Shown here in pieces: positions 10,525 to 21,400 of a stretch of 64,000 nucleotides of DNA; position 1 is the first letter of the stretch, and every line of letters starts with the position of its first letter. The stretch lies in NCBI GenBank assembly GCA_003987775.1, contig RXJD01000002.1:186001-250000 (forward strand), written 5' to 3'. Source of the stretch: Mycobacterium sp. (lineage in GTDB: Bacteria > Actinomycetota > Actinomycetes > Mycobacteriales > Mycobacteriaceae). The notes below the pieces were generated by a model. It was given only the letters and a program-made list of their open reading frames with translations, ran no database searches and was not told the origin of the DNA. The translations under genes were made by a program, and so were the position numbers.

Positions 10525-12490
10525 CGAAAGATTCAAGGCCCTCCAGGCGGCCGCCCTGGCGCGGCGTCCCGCCGTCCGGCGGGTCAAGTGGCCGGTCTTC
10601 CCGTACACCACCACGGTGCGGGTCAGTCTGTGGGTGAGCGTGGCGCTGGTTGCCGTGCTGTTCGGCTGGGGTGCCTGGCAACGCCGCTGGATCGCCGACG
10701 ACGGGCTGATCGTGCTGCGCACGGTGCGAAACCTGTTGGCCGGCAACGGGCCGGTGTTCAACGCGGGCGAGCGGGTGGAGGCCAACACCTCCACCGTCTG
10801 GACCTACCTGCTGTACGTCTGCAGCTGGGTGGGCGGGCCGGTGCGGCTCGAGTACGTGGCGCTGGCCGTGGCCCTGACGCTGTCGGTGCTGGGCGTGGTG
10901 TTGTTGATGCTGGGGACGGGCCGGTTGTACGCGCCCAGCCTGCGCTCCCGCCGGGCGATCATGCTGCCGGCCGGTGCACTCGTCTACATCGCGGTACCCC
11001 CGGCGCGCGACTTCGCGACGTCAGGCCTGGAGAGCGGCCTGGTGATGGCCTATGTCGGCCTGCTGTGGTGGATGATGGTTTGCTGGGCGCAGCCGTTGCG
11101 GGTGCGCCCGGAAAGTTCGTGGTTTATCGGTGTGCTCGCCTTCGTCGCGGGTTGCAGCGTGCTGGTGCGCCCCGAACTGGCGCTGATCGGCGGCGCTGCG
11201 CTGATCATGATGATGATCGCCGCCCGCAGCTGGGGACGCCGGGGACTGATCGTGCTGTGCGGCGGATTGCTTCCGGTGGGGTATCAGATCTTCCGGATGG
11301 GCTACTACGGTCTGCTGGTCCCCGGTACCGCGCTGGCCAAGGATGCGGCCGGAGACAAGTGGTCACAGGGTTTGACCTATCTCGCGAACTTCAACGCGCC
11401 GTACTCCCTCTGGGTGCCGGTCGTGCTGCTGGTGCCGCTGGGGGTCGTGTTGATGCTGGCCCGGCGCCGGCCTTCGTTCATGCGCCCGACGCTGGCGCCC
11501 GGCTACGGGCGGGTGGCCCGCGCGGTCCAGAGTCCCACCGCCGTGGTGACGTGGATGGTGGTCAGCGGCCTGCTGCAGGCCCTGTACTGGATCCGGCAGG
11601 GCGGTGACTTCATGCACGGACGGGTGCTGCTGACTCCGCTGTTCTGTTTGCTGGCGCCAGTGGCCGTCATTCCGGTGGTGATTCCGGACGGGAAAGACTT
11701 CTCCAAGGGAGCCGGCTACTGGCTGGCCGGGGGGGTGAGCGCGCTCTGGCTGGCGGTGGCCGGGTGGTCGCTGTGGGCGGCGAATTCGCCCGGAATGGGC
11801 GACGACGCCACCCACGTCAGTTACTCCGGCATCGTCGACGAGCGCCGGTTCTACGCCCAGGCCACCGGCCGCGCGCATCCGCTCACCGCCGCGGACTACC
11901 TCGACTACCCGCGGATGGCGGCCGTGCTGGTGGCGCTCGACAACACTCCCAATGGCGCGCTGCTGCTGCCGTCGGGCAACTACACGCAGTGGGACTTGGT
12001 GCCGATGATCCCGCCCGGCAGCGCCCCGGGCATCCCTGCCGACCAGAAGCCGCAGCACACGGTGTTCTTCACCAACCTGGGCATGGTGGGCATGAACGTC
12101 GGGCTCGACGTCCGCGTGATCGACCAGATCGGGCTGGCGAACCCGCTGGCCGCCCACACCGAGCGGCTCAAGCACGGCCGTATCGGTCATGACAAGAACC
12201 TGTTCCCGGACTGGGTGGTGGCGGACGGGCCGTGGGTGAAGTGGCCGCCGGGCATCCCCGGCTACCTCGATCAGCAGTGGGTCGCCGAGGCCGAGGCGGC
12301 GCTGAAGTGCCCTGCGACCCAGGCGGTCCTCAACTCGGTGCGCGCCCCGATGACCCTGCGCCGGTTCTTCTCCAATGTGCTGCACGCCTATGAATTCACG
12401 CAGTACCGCATCGACCGGGTACCGCTGTATGAACTGGTCAAGTGTGGCCTCGAGGTGCCGAAGGTGCCACCCACACCACCGCGTGAGTGA
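10499..12490 (+). CDS. aftB: Arabinofuranosyltransferase AftB
   Basis: Adds the terminal beta-1,2-linked arabinose residues of arabinogalactan and lipoarabinomannan, using decaprenyl-phospho-arabinose at the outer membrane face. It is a GT-C protein: the first membrane helix is followed by RRWIADDGLIVLRTVRNLLA with the catalytic-type aspartate pair, then about nine further helices and a soluble C-terminal domain (about 440-663). The start is uncertain. From TTG 10499 it is 663 residues and overlaps ubiA by 26 bases; from GTG 10616 it would be 624, close to the H37Rv annotation (627). Codon bias (very high GC at third positions) extends upstream of 10616, favouring the longer form, but no start has a good ribosome site. 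Confidence 0.92.
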   Translation: MVLLLLSASERFKALQAAALARRPAVRRVKWPVFPYTTTVRVSLWVSVALVAVLFGWGAWQRRWIADDGLIVLRTVRNLLAGNGPVFNAGERVEANTSTVWTYLLYVCSWVGGPVRLEYVALAVALTLSVLGVVLLMLGTGRLYAPSLRSRRAIMLPAGALVYIAVPPARDFATSGLESGLVMAYVGLLWWMMVCWAQPLRVRPESSWFIGVLAFVAGCSVLVRPELALIGGAALIMMMIAARSWGRRGLIVLCGGLLPVGYQIFRMGYYGLLVPGTALAKDAAGDKWSQGLTYLANFNAPYSLWVPVVLLVPLGVVLMLARRRPSFMRPTLAPGYGRVARAVQSPTAVVTWMVVSGLLQALYWIRQGGDFMHGRVLLTPLFCLLAPVAVIPVVIPDGKDFSKGAGYWLAGGVSALWLAVAGWSLWAANSPGMGDDATHVSYSGIVDERRFYAQATGRAHPLTAADYLDYPRMAAVLVALDNTPNGALLLPSGNYTQWDLVPMIPPGSAPGIPADQKPQHTVFFTNLGMVGMNVGLDVRVIDQIGLANPLAAHTERLKHGRIGHDKNLFPDWVVADGPWVKWPPGIPGYLDQQWVAEAEAALKCPATQAVLNSVRAPMTLRRFFSNVLHAYEFTQYRIDRVPLYELVKCGLEVPKVPPTPPRE

Positions 12491-13925
<1,435 letters not shown>

Positions 13926-13951
13926 TTGCCACTGCGCTGAACAACCGTCTG

Positions 13952-13981
13952 ACGGCGGCGACCCATTCGGGTCGCCGCCGT
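13952..13981 (+). terminator. Hairpin terminator after fbpA
   Basis: Perfect 13-base stem ACGGCGGCGACCC / GGGTCGCCGCCGT with loop ATTC, 26 bases past the fbpA stop and without a T run. Such strong GC stems without U-tract are commonly proposed as mycobacterial terminators. It may attenuate rather than fully stop transcription into fbpD. Confidence 0.65.
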
Positions 13982-13993
13982 TGGCGTTAGCTG

Positions 13994-14018
13994 CCCTTTA
14001 TCCGGCTACCCTTTATCC
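13994..14018. repeat. Direct repeat CCCTTTATCC in the fbpD leader
   Basis: CCCTTTATCC occurs at 13994-14003 and again at 14009-14018, 15 bases apart, just after the fbpA hairpin and about 75 bases before fbpD. It is relatively AT-rich for this region; it could be part of a promoter or a protein site. No function can be read directly. Confidence 0.45.
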
Positions 14019-14092
14019 CGCGGAGCGGGGTGTGGTTAGCTACCTGCGGGCTAGGTCTTGTCGTGCGCAGCGTCACACCATGGAGGGTGGAC

Positions 14093-14998
14093 ATGAGGGG
14101 TCTCTCGGTAGTGCTACGGCTGTTGTGCGTTGCCGTGCTGTCAGTGGCGTTCGGGGGCGTGTCGACGTCGCTGGGATCGGCGGGCACCGCGAAGGCGGCC
14201 GGGTTCGAGACCCTCATGGTGCCCTCGGGCGCAATGGGCCGCGACATCCCGGTGGCTTTCCTGGCGGGTGGGCCGCACGCGGTGTACCTGCTCGACGCCG
14301 CCGACGCCAACCCGGACGTCAGCAACTGGGTGACCGCGGGTAACGCGATGAACACCCTTGCCGGCAAGGGCATCTCGGTCGCGGCGCCGGCCGGTGGGGC
14401 CTTCAGCATGTACACCAACTGGGAGCAGGACGGCAGCAAGCAGTGGGACACCTTCCTGTCCAGCGAGCTGCCGGACTGGCTGGCCGCCAACAAGGGCCTG
14501 GCGCCGGGAGGGCACGGCGTGGTCGGTGCCTCCCAGGGCGGGTATGCCGCGCTGGCCCTGGCCGCCTTCCACCCTGACCGCTTCGGATTCGCCGGTTCGC
14601 TGTCCGGCTTCCTGTACCCGTCGAACACCTTCACCAACGGCGCGATCCTGGCCGGTCTGCAGCAGTTCGGCGGAGTGGACGGCAACGGCATGTGGGGAGC
14701 CCCGCAGCTGGGCCGCTGGAAGTGGCACGACCCGTACGTGCACGCCGCGCTGCTCGCCCAGAACAACACCCGTGTCTGGGTCTGGGCTCCGACCAACCCG
14801 GGTGCCAGCAACCCCGCGGCCATGCTCGGTGCCGCCGGTGAGGCGATGGGCAACAGCAAGGCCTTCTACCAGCAGTACCGCGACGTGGGTGGGCACAACG
14901 GCCACTTCGACTTCCCGGGCGGCGGCGACAACGGCTGGGGCTCGTGGGCCGGGCAACTCGGCGCCATGTCGGGCGACATCGTCGGCGCCATTCGCTGA
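14093..14998 (+). CDS. fbpD: MPT51 / FbpD, antigen 85-like secreted protein
   Basis: Antigen 85-family alpha/beta hydrolase, smaller than FbpA and reported in M. tuberculosis to lack mycolyltransferase activity. ATG 14093 has GGAGG six bases upstream and gives 301 residues; the frame is open for 21 codons before it without a better start. A signal peptide ends near AGTAKAAG. The mature protein starts FETLMVPSGAMGRDIP. The nucleophile loop reads GASQGGYAA instead of GLSMAGSS, and the end has GGHNGHFDFPGGG. It may bind matrix or glycolipid rather than catalyse. It follows fbpA in the same direction, as in other mycobacteria. Confidence 0.93.
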   Translation: MRGLSVVLRLLCVAVLSVAFGGVSTSLGSAGTAKAAGFETLMVPSGAMGRDIPVAFLAGGPHAVYLLDAADANPDVSNWVTAGNAMNTLAGKGISVAAPAGGAFSMYTNWEQDGSKQWDTFLSSELPDWLAANKGLAPGGHGVVGASQGGYAALALAAFHPDRFGFAGSLSGFLYPSNTFTNGAILAGLQQFGGVDGNGMWGAPQLGRWKWHDPYVHAALLAQNNTRVWVWAPTNPGASNPAAMLGAAGEAMGNSKAFYQQYRDVGGHNGHFDFPGGGDNGWGSWAGQLGAMSGDIVGAIR

Positions 14999-15174
14999 AC
15001 CGGACCGGTTCCGCGGGCCGGTACCGTGTAGGGAGTGCAGCAGAGGGCGGTACGTCCGCATCACCACGCTGCGCGGGTGAGTAGGGCGCGAAGGTGCGTT
15101 ACCTGTTAAGGCACTTGCCCAACCCATTCGCCTGGACCCGAGAGGGTCCTACCGGACTCTGTTAGCGGGAGAAG

Positions 15175-16188
15175 ATGGCCAAGAACAGCGCGCAGCGCAA
15201 ACGCCGCCGACGGCTCGCCTGGGCGGCCGCCGGCTCGATGGCCCTGGTGGTGGCCCTCGTCATCATCGGCGGGGTGATGCTGTTGCGTCAGCCCAACGTG
15301 CCACCCAGCGCGGTGCCGCCGGGTGTGCTGCCCTCGGGTCCCACCACCTCCCACCCCAAGAAGCCGCGTCCGGCATCGCAGGACGCGTCCTGTCCCGACG
15401 TGCAACTGATCTCGGTGCCGGGGACCTGGGAGTCGTGGCCGACCGACGACCCGCTGAACCCCACCCAGTTCCCGAAGGCGCTGCTGCTCAATGTGACCGG
15501 GCCGATCAGCCAGCAGTTCGCTCCCGGCCGGGTTCAGACGTACACAGTCCCGTACACGGCCCAGTTCCGTAACCCGCTGAGCGCCGACGGTCAGATGTCC
15601 TACAACGACAGCCGCGCGGAAGGCACCCGGGCCACCGTCAAGGCGATGACCGACATGAACAACCGGTGCCCGCTCACCAGCTACGTGATCGTCGGGTTCT
15701 CCCAGGGCGCCGTCATCGGCGGCGACGTCGCCAGTGACATCGGCAACGGCCTGGGCCCCATCGATGAAGACTTGGTCCTCGGTGTGACGTTGATCGCCGA
15801 CGGCCGGCGCCAGGAGAGCGTCGGCAACAACGTCCCGCCGACCCCGCCGGGCGTCGGTGCCGAGATCACGCTGCACGAGGTGCCGGTGCTGTCCGGGCTG
15901 GGCCTCACGATGACCGGTGCGCGTCCCGGCGGCTTCGGCGACCTGGACAACCGGACCAATGAGATCTGCGCCGAGGGCGACCTGATCTGTGCCGCACCCA
16001 AAGAGGCATTCAGTCCTGCCAACCTGCCGACCACGTTGAACACGCTGGCCGGAGGCGCCGGGCAACCCATCCACGCGATGTATGCCACCACCGATTTCTG
16101 GAACTCCAACGGCCAGTCCGCGACCCAATGGACGCTGAATTGGGCCCAGGGCGTGCTGGACAAGGCGCCGCACCCCAAGCACAGCTGA
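15175..16188 (+). CDS. culp6: Cutinase-like phospholipase/thioesterase (Rv3802c type)
   Basis: Essential cell-wall lipase of the mycolate locus; the H37Rv protein has phospholipase A and thioesterase activity and its loss alters envelope lipids. The 337-residue protein has a basic N-terminus and a membrane anchor (about 14-38), a proline-rich linker and a cutinase alpha/beta-hydrolase domain. The nucleophile is S176 in [12 protein letters not shown]. Cysteines in DASCPDVQ and in the [15 protein letters not shown] and DLICAAP segments fit cutinase disulfides, and QPIHAMY supplies the histidine. GGGAG lies just before the ATG. It sits between fbpD and fadD32, as in all mycobacteria I know. Confidence 0.93.
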   Translation: MAKNSAQRKRRRRLAWAAAGSMALVVALVIIGGVMLLRQPNVPPSAVPPGVLPSGPTTSHPKKPRPASQDASCPDVQLISVPGTWESWPTDDPLNPTQFPKALLLNVTGPISQQFAPGRVQTYTVPYTAQFRNPLSADGQMSYNDSRAEGTRATVKAMTDMNNRCPLTSYVIVGFSQGAVIGGDVASDIGNGLGPIDEDLVLGVTLIADGRRQESVGNNVPPTPPGVGAEITLHEVPVLSGLGLTMTGARPGGFGDLDNRTNEICAEGDLICAAPKEAFSPANLPTTLNTLAGGAGQPIHAMYATTDFWNSNGQSATQWTLNWAQGVLDKAPHPKHS

Positions 16189-16520
16189 CCCCTCGCGGGC
16201 GGATTCGATAGGTCGGCTATCAGACACGGCCTCGGTGTGATGGTGGTGGCCGCGATCAGGCGTACCTTGTGATTTGGTCTGCCGCCCCCGGCCCCTTAAC
16301 ATTAAGAGAAAATTAAGAGCATGTGGTTGACCCGGCTGGGTCAAAGTTGGCTGCGACAGGCGCCGGTGCGAAGCGGGCGCTGGTCGCAGCTGGGCCGCGC
16401 GCAGATTTTTCAGTCGGCTTGGCCGGCGACCAGAGGACTACCGCCGGCGCACGCCGGCACATGGAGAACTACCGCCGGCGCAAGCCGGCACCTAGAAAGT
16501 TTGTGACAGGAGAGGGCGTC
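16189..16520 (+). other. Intergenic region and fadD32 leader
   Basis: A 332-base stretch between culp6 and fadD32. It holds an AT-rich patch at about 16297-16320 (TTAACATTAAG, AAAATTAAG) that is the best promoter candidate, then the twin-hairpin direct repeat at 16437-16491, then AGGAGAGGG before the ATG. Although the frame upstream of fadD32 is open from 16323, no alternative start has a ribosome site as good as that of 16521. Confidence 0.55.
16437..16491 (+). repeat. Twin direct repeat with tetraloop hairpins in the fadD32 leader
   Basis: Two 24-base copies (16437-16460 and 16468-16491) differ at one base. Each contains GCCGGC, a four-base loop and GCCGGC: loop GCAC at 16443-16458 and GCAA (a GNRA tetraloop) at 16474-16489. 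The copies are 31 bases apart, so they are read in different frames, which argues for an RNA or DNA role rather than coding. Confidence 0.75.
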
Positions 16521-18410
16521 ATGGCGTACCACAACCCGTTCATCGTGAACGGCAAGATCAGGTTCCCGTCCAACACCAACCTGGTTCGTCACGTTGAGAA
16601 GTGGGCGAAGGTGCGTGGGGACAAGCTGGCGTACCGCTTCCTGGACTACTCCACCGAGCGCGACGGTATCGAACGCGACATCCTGTGGTCGGAGTTCAGC
16701 GCCCGCAACCGGGCCGTGGGTGCCCGGCTGCAGCAGGTCACCCAGCCGGGTGACCGTATCGCGATCCTTTGCCCGCAGAACCTGGACTACATGGTGTCCT
16801 TCTTCGGCGCCCTGTACTCCGGCCGGATCGCGGTTCCGCTGTTCGACCCCTCCGAGCCCGGCCACGTCGGCCGTCTGCACGCGGTCCTCGACGACTGCAC
16901 CCCGTCGACCATTCTGACCACCACCGAATCCGCCGAGGGTGTCCGCAAGTTCATCCGCGCCCGTTCGGCCAAGGAGCGTCCGCGCGTCATCGCCGTCGAC
17001 GCCGTGCCCACCGAGGTGGCCTCCACGTGGCAGGAGCCCGACGCCGACGAGACGACCACCGCATACCTGCAGTACACCTCCGGCTCCACCCGCACCCCGA
17101 CCGGTGTGCAGATCACCCACCTGAACCTGCCCACCAACGTGGTGCAGGTGCTCAACGCCCTGGAAGGTCAGGAAGGCGACCGCGGCGTGAGCTGGCTGCC
17201 GTTCTTCCATGACATGGGATTGATCACGGTGCTGCTCACGTCGGTGCTCGGCCAGAGCTTCACGTTCATGACGCCCGCGGCGTTCGTGCGTCGCCCCGGG
17301 CGCTGGATCCGCGAACTGGCGCGCAAGCCCGGCGAAACCGGCGGCACTTTCTCCGCCGCGCCGAACTTCGCGTTCGAGCACGCCGCGGTGCGCGGTCTGC
17401 CGCGCGACGACGAGCCGCCCCTGGACCTGAGCAACGTCAAGGGCATCCTCAACGGCAGCGAACCGGTGTCGCCGTCGTCGCTGCGCAAGTTCTTCAAAGC
17501 CTTCGAGCCCTACGGCCTGAAGCCCGAATCGGTCAAACCGTCCTACGGTCTGGCGGAGGCGACGCTGTTCGTCTCGACCACCCCGATGGACGAGACACCC
17601 ACCGTCATCCACGTCGACCGCGACGAGCTGAACAAGCAGCACTTCGTCGAGGTGGCCGCCGACTCACCGAAGGCCGTCGCGCAGGTATCCGCGGGCAAGA
17701 TCGGTGTCGACGAGTGGGCCGTCATCGTGGATCCCGAGACCGCCAGCGAGCTGCCGGACGGCCAGATCGGCGAGATCTGGCTGCACGGCAACAACCTGGG
17801 CATCGGCTACTGGGGCAAGGAAGAAGAGACCGCCAACATCTTCAAGAACATCCTCAAGTCCCGAGTAAGCGAGTCGCACGCCGAAGGCGCTCCCGACGAC
17901 GGCCTCTGGGTGCGCACCGGTGACTATGGCACCTACCACAAGGGTCACCTCTACATCGCGGGCCGCATCAAGGACCTGGTCATCATCGACGGCCGTAACC
18001 ACTACCCGCAGGACCTGGAGTTCACGGCTCAGGAATCCACCAAGGCGCTGCGGGTGGGCTACGTCGCCGCGTTCTCGGTGCCCGCCAACGAGTTGCCGCA
18101 GAAGGTGTACGACGACCCGCACGCCGGGCTGAAGTTCGACGCCGAAGACACCTCCGAGCAGCTGGTGATCGTCGGCGAGCGTGCTGCCGGCACCCACAAG
18201 CTCGAGTACCAGCCGATCGCCGACGACATCCGCGCGGCCATCGCTGTCGGGCACGGTGTGACCGTGCGCGACGTGCTGCTGGTCCAGGCCGGCTCTATCC
18301 CCCGTACCTCCAGTGGCAAGATCGGCCGCCGCGCCTGCCGCACGGCTTACCTGGACGGCAGTTTGCGCAGTGGCGTCAACTCCGCGACAACCTTCGCCAC
18401 TTCTGAATGA
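16521..18410 (+). CDS. fadD32: Fatty-acyl-AMP ligase FadD32
   Basis: Activates the long meromycolic acid as acyl-adenylate and loads it on the N-terminal ACP of Pks13. ATG 16521 follows AGGAGAGGG by four bases and gives 629 residues; an in-frame GTG at 16503 would add VTGEGV, close to the H37Rv annotation. Adenylation motifs are clear: [15 protein letters not shown] (phosphate loop), [11 protein letters not shown], the FAAL-type insertion region [37 protein letters not shown] and [17 protein letters not shown]. The C-terminal catalytic lysine lies in [14 protein letters not shown]. It is cotranscribed with pks13 (20 bases) and accD4. Confidence 0.97.
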   Translation: MAYHNPFIVNGKIRFPSNTNLVRHVEKWAKVRGDKLAYRFLDYSTERDGIERDILWSEFSARNRAVGARLQQVTQPGDRIAILCPQNLDYMVSFFGALYSGRIAVPLFDPSEPGHVGRLHAVLDDCTPSTILTTTESAEGVRKFIRARSAKERPRVIAVDAVPTEVASTWQEPDADETTTAYLQYTSGSTRTPTGVQITHLNLPTNVVQVLNALEGQEGDRGVSWLPFFHDMGLITVLLTSVLGQSFTFMTPAAFVRRPGRWIRELARKPGETGGTFSAAPNFAFEHAAVRGLPRDDEPPLDLSNVKGILNGSEPVSPSSLRKFFKAFEPYGLKPESVKPSYGLAEATLFVSTTPMDETPTVIHVDRDELNKQHFVEVAADSPKAVAQVSAGKIGVDEWAVIVDPETASELPDGQIGEIWLHGNNLGIGYWGKEEETANIFKNILKSRVSESHAEGAPDDGLWVRTGDYGTYHKGHLYIAGRIKDLVIIDGRNHYPQDLEFTAQESTKALRVGYVAAFSVPANELPQKVYDDPHAGLKFDAEDTSEQLVIVGERAAGTHKLEYQPIADDIRAAIAVGHGVTVRDVLLVQAGSIPRTSSGKIGRRACRTAYLDGSLRSGVNSATTFATSE

Positions 18411-18430
18411 TCGACTGAACAAGGTAGCTG

Positions 18431-21400
18431 ATGTCTGACGTAAGCCAGGAGAACTCACCCGCACCCGAGAACCAGGCCGGTATGACGGTCCCCGAGATGC
18501 GCAAATGGTTGCGCGAATGGGTTGGCAAGGCGGTGGGCAAGTCACCGGACTCCATCGACGAGTCGGTGCCGATGGTGGAGCTGGGTCTGGCCTCGCGCGA
18601 TGCGGTCGCCATGGCCGCCGACATCGAGGACCTGACCGGAGTCACGCTGTCGGTCGCGGTGGCTTTCCAGCACCCGACCATCGAGTCGCTGGCCACCCGG
18701 ATCATCGAGGGCGAGCCGGAATCGGCCGACGATGACGGCGCCGATGCGGCCGACTGGACCCGCAACGGCCCGGCCGAGCGCGTCGACATCGCGATCGTCG
18801 GCCTGTCCACCCGCCTGCCCGGGGACATGAACACCCCCGACGAGACGTGGGCGGCGCTGATGGAGGGCCGCGACGCCATCACCGACCTGCCCGAGGGGCG
18901 CTGGTCGGAATTCCTCGAAGAGCCGCGGCTGGCCGAGCGGGTCGCCAAGGCCCGCACCCGCGGCGGCTACCTCAAAGACATCAAGGGCTTCGACTCCGAG
19001 TTCTTCGCGGTGGCCAAGACCGAGGCCGACAACATCGACCCCCAGCAGCGGATGGCGCTGGAGCTCACCTGGGAGGCGCTCGAGAACGCGCGCATCCCGG
19101 CATCCAGCCTGCGCGGCGAAGCCGTGGGCGTGTACGTCGGCGTCACCAACAACGACTACGGCTTCCTGGCTATCTCCGACCCGACCGTGGCGCACCCCTA
19201 CGCGATCACCGGCAACTCGGGTGCGGTGATTGCCAACCGGGTCTCCTACTTCTTCGACTTCCGCGGACCGTCGGTCATGATCGACACCGCGTGCTCGAGT
19301 TCTCTGGTGGCGATGCACCAAGCCGTGCAGGCGCTGCGCAACGGTGAGGCTGACGTAGCGGTCGCGGGCGGCGTCAATGCGCTGGTCACCCCGGCGGTCA
19401 CCCTCGGTTTCGACGAGATCGGCGCCGTGCTGGCACCGGACGGCCGGATCAAGTCGTTCTCAGCCGACGCCGACGGCTACACCCGCTCCGAGGGCGGCGG
19501 CATGCTGGTGCTCAAGCGGGTTGACGATGCCCGCCGCGACGGCGACCAGATCCTGGCCGTCATCGCCGGTAGCGCGGTCAACCACGACGGTCGTTCCAAC
19601 GGACTGATCGCGCCGAACCAGGACGCACAGGCCGAGGTGCTGCGCCGGGCCTACAAGGACGCCGGAATCGACCCGCGCAACGTCGACTACATCGAGGCGC
19701 ACGGCACCGGCACCATCCTGGGCGACCCGATTGAGGCCGAGGCGCTGGGCCGGGTCGTCGGCAAGGGACGCCCGGCCGACCGGCCGGCGCTGCTGGGCGC
19801 GATCAAGACCAACGTCGGCCACCTGGAGTCGGCGGCCGGCGCGGCGAGCATGGCCAAGGTGGTCCTGGCGCTACAGCACGACAAGCTGCCGCCGTCGATC
19901 AACTTCGCCGGCCCCAGCCCGTACATCGACTTCGACGCGATGCGGCTGAAGGTGGTCGACCAGGCCACCGACTGGCCGCGCTACGGCGGCTACGCGCTGG
20001 CCGGGGTGTCGAGCTTCGGCTTCGGCGGCGCCAACGCGCACCTGGTGGTGCGCGAGGTCTTGCCGCGTGACGTGATCGAGCGTGAACCCGAGGAGCCGGC
20101 GGCCGCGCCGCAGGCCGCGGTGGTGTCCGCGGGCGGCGAGCTCACCGAAGGGGTCGGCCATTCGCTGCGCTTCGACGAGTACGGCGAGATCATCGACGAC
20201 GACGCCCCAGCCGCCAGCGCCGACGACGAGTACGAGCTGCCCGGCGTCACCGACGAAGCGTTGGCGCTCAAGGAAGCGGCGCTGGAAGAGCTTGCCACAC
20301 AAGAACTTCCGGCCCCGACCATCCCCTTGGTGATCTCGGCCTTCCTCACCTCGCGGAAGAAGGCGGCCGCCGCCGAACTCGCTGACTGGATGGAAAGCCC
20401 CGAGGGACAGGCGTCGTCGCTGGAGTCGATCGGCCGCTCGCTGTCGCGGCGCAACCACGGCCGCTCGCGTGCGGTGGTGCTGGCCAAAGACCACGAAGAG
20501 GCCATCAAGGGCCTGCGCGCGATCGCCGAGGGCAAGCAGCGGCCGAACGTGTTCAGCACCGACGGCCCGGTGACCAACGGCCCGGTCTGGGTGCTCGCCG
20601 GTTTCGGTGCGCAGCACCGCAAGATGGGCAAGAGCCTGTATCTGCGCAATCCCGTCTTTGCCGAGTGGATCGAGAAGGTCGACGCGCTGGTCCAGGACGA
20701 GCTGGGTTACTCGGTGCTCGAGCTGATCCTCGACGACTCGCAGGACTACGGCATCGAGACCACCCAGGTCACCATCTTCGCGATCCAGATCGCCCTCGGT
20801 GAGTTGCTCAAGCACCACGGCGCCAAGCCCGGCGCGGTGGTCGGGCAGTCCCTCGGTGAGGCGGCGTCGGCGTACTTCGCCGGTGGTTTGTCGCTGCGCG
20901 ACGCCACCCGGACCATCTGCTCGCGCTCGCACCTGATGGGTGAGGGCGAGGCGATGCTGTTCGGCGAGTACATCCGGTTGATGGCACTGGTGGAGTACTC
21001 CGCCGACGAGATCAAGACTGTGTTCTCCGACTTCCCCGACCTGGAGGTGTGCGTCTACGCCGCACCCACCCAGACCGTTATCGGCGGGCCGCCCGAGCAA
21101 GTGGACGCGATCATCGCCCGCGCGGAATCCGAGGGCAAGTTCGCTCGCAAGTTCCAGACCAAGGGCGCCAGCCACACCCAGCAGATGGACCCGCTGCTCG
21201 GTGAACTGGCCGCCGAGTTGCAGGGCATCAAGGCGATGAGCCCGACCTGCGGGATCTACTCGACGGTGCACGAGGGCCGCTACATCAAGCCTGGCAGCGA
21301 GCCGATCCACGACGTCGACTACTGGAAGAAGGGGCTGCGGCACAGCGTCTACTTCACCCACGGCATCCGCAACGCCGTCGACAGTGGGCACACCACCTTC

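Noticed and set aside
16323-16520. N-terminal extension of FadD32 by up to 66 residues
   Set aside because: The twin repeats are read in different frames, the ribosome site AGGAGAGGG fits ATG 16521, and family members begin at this point.
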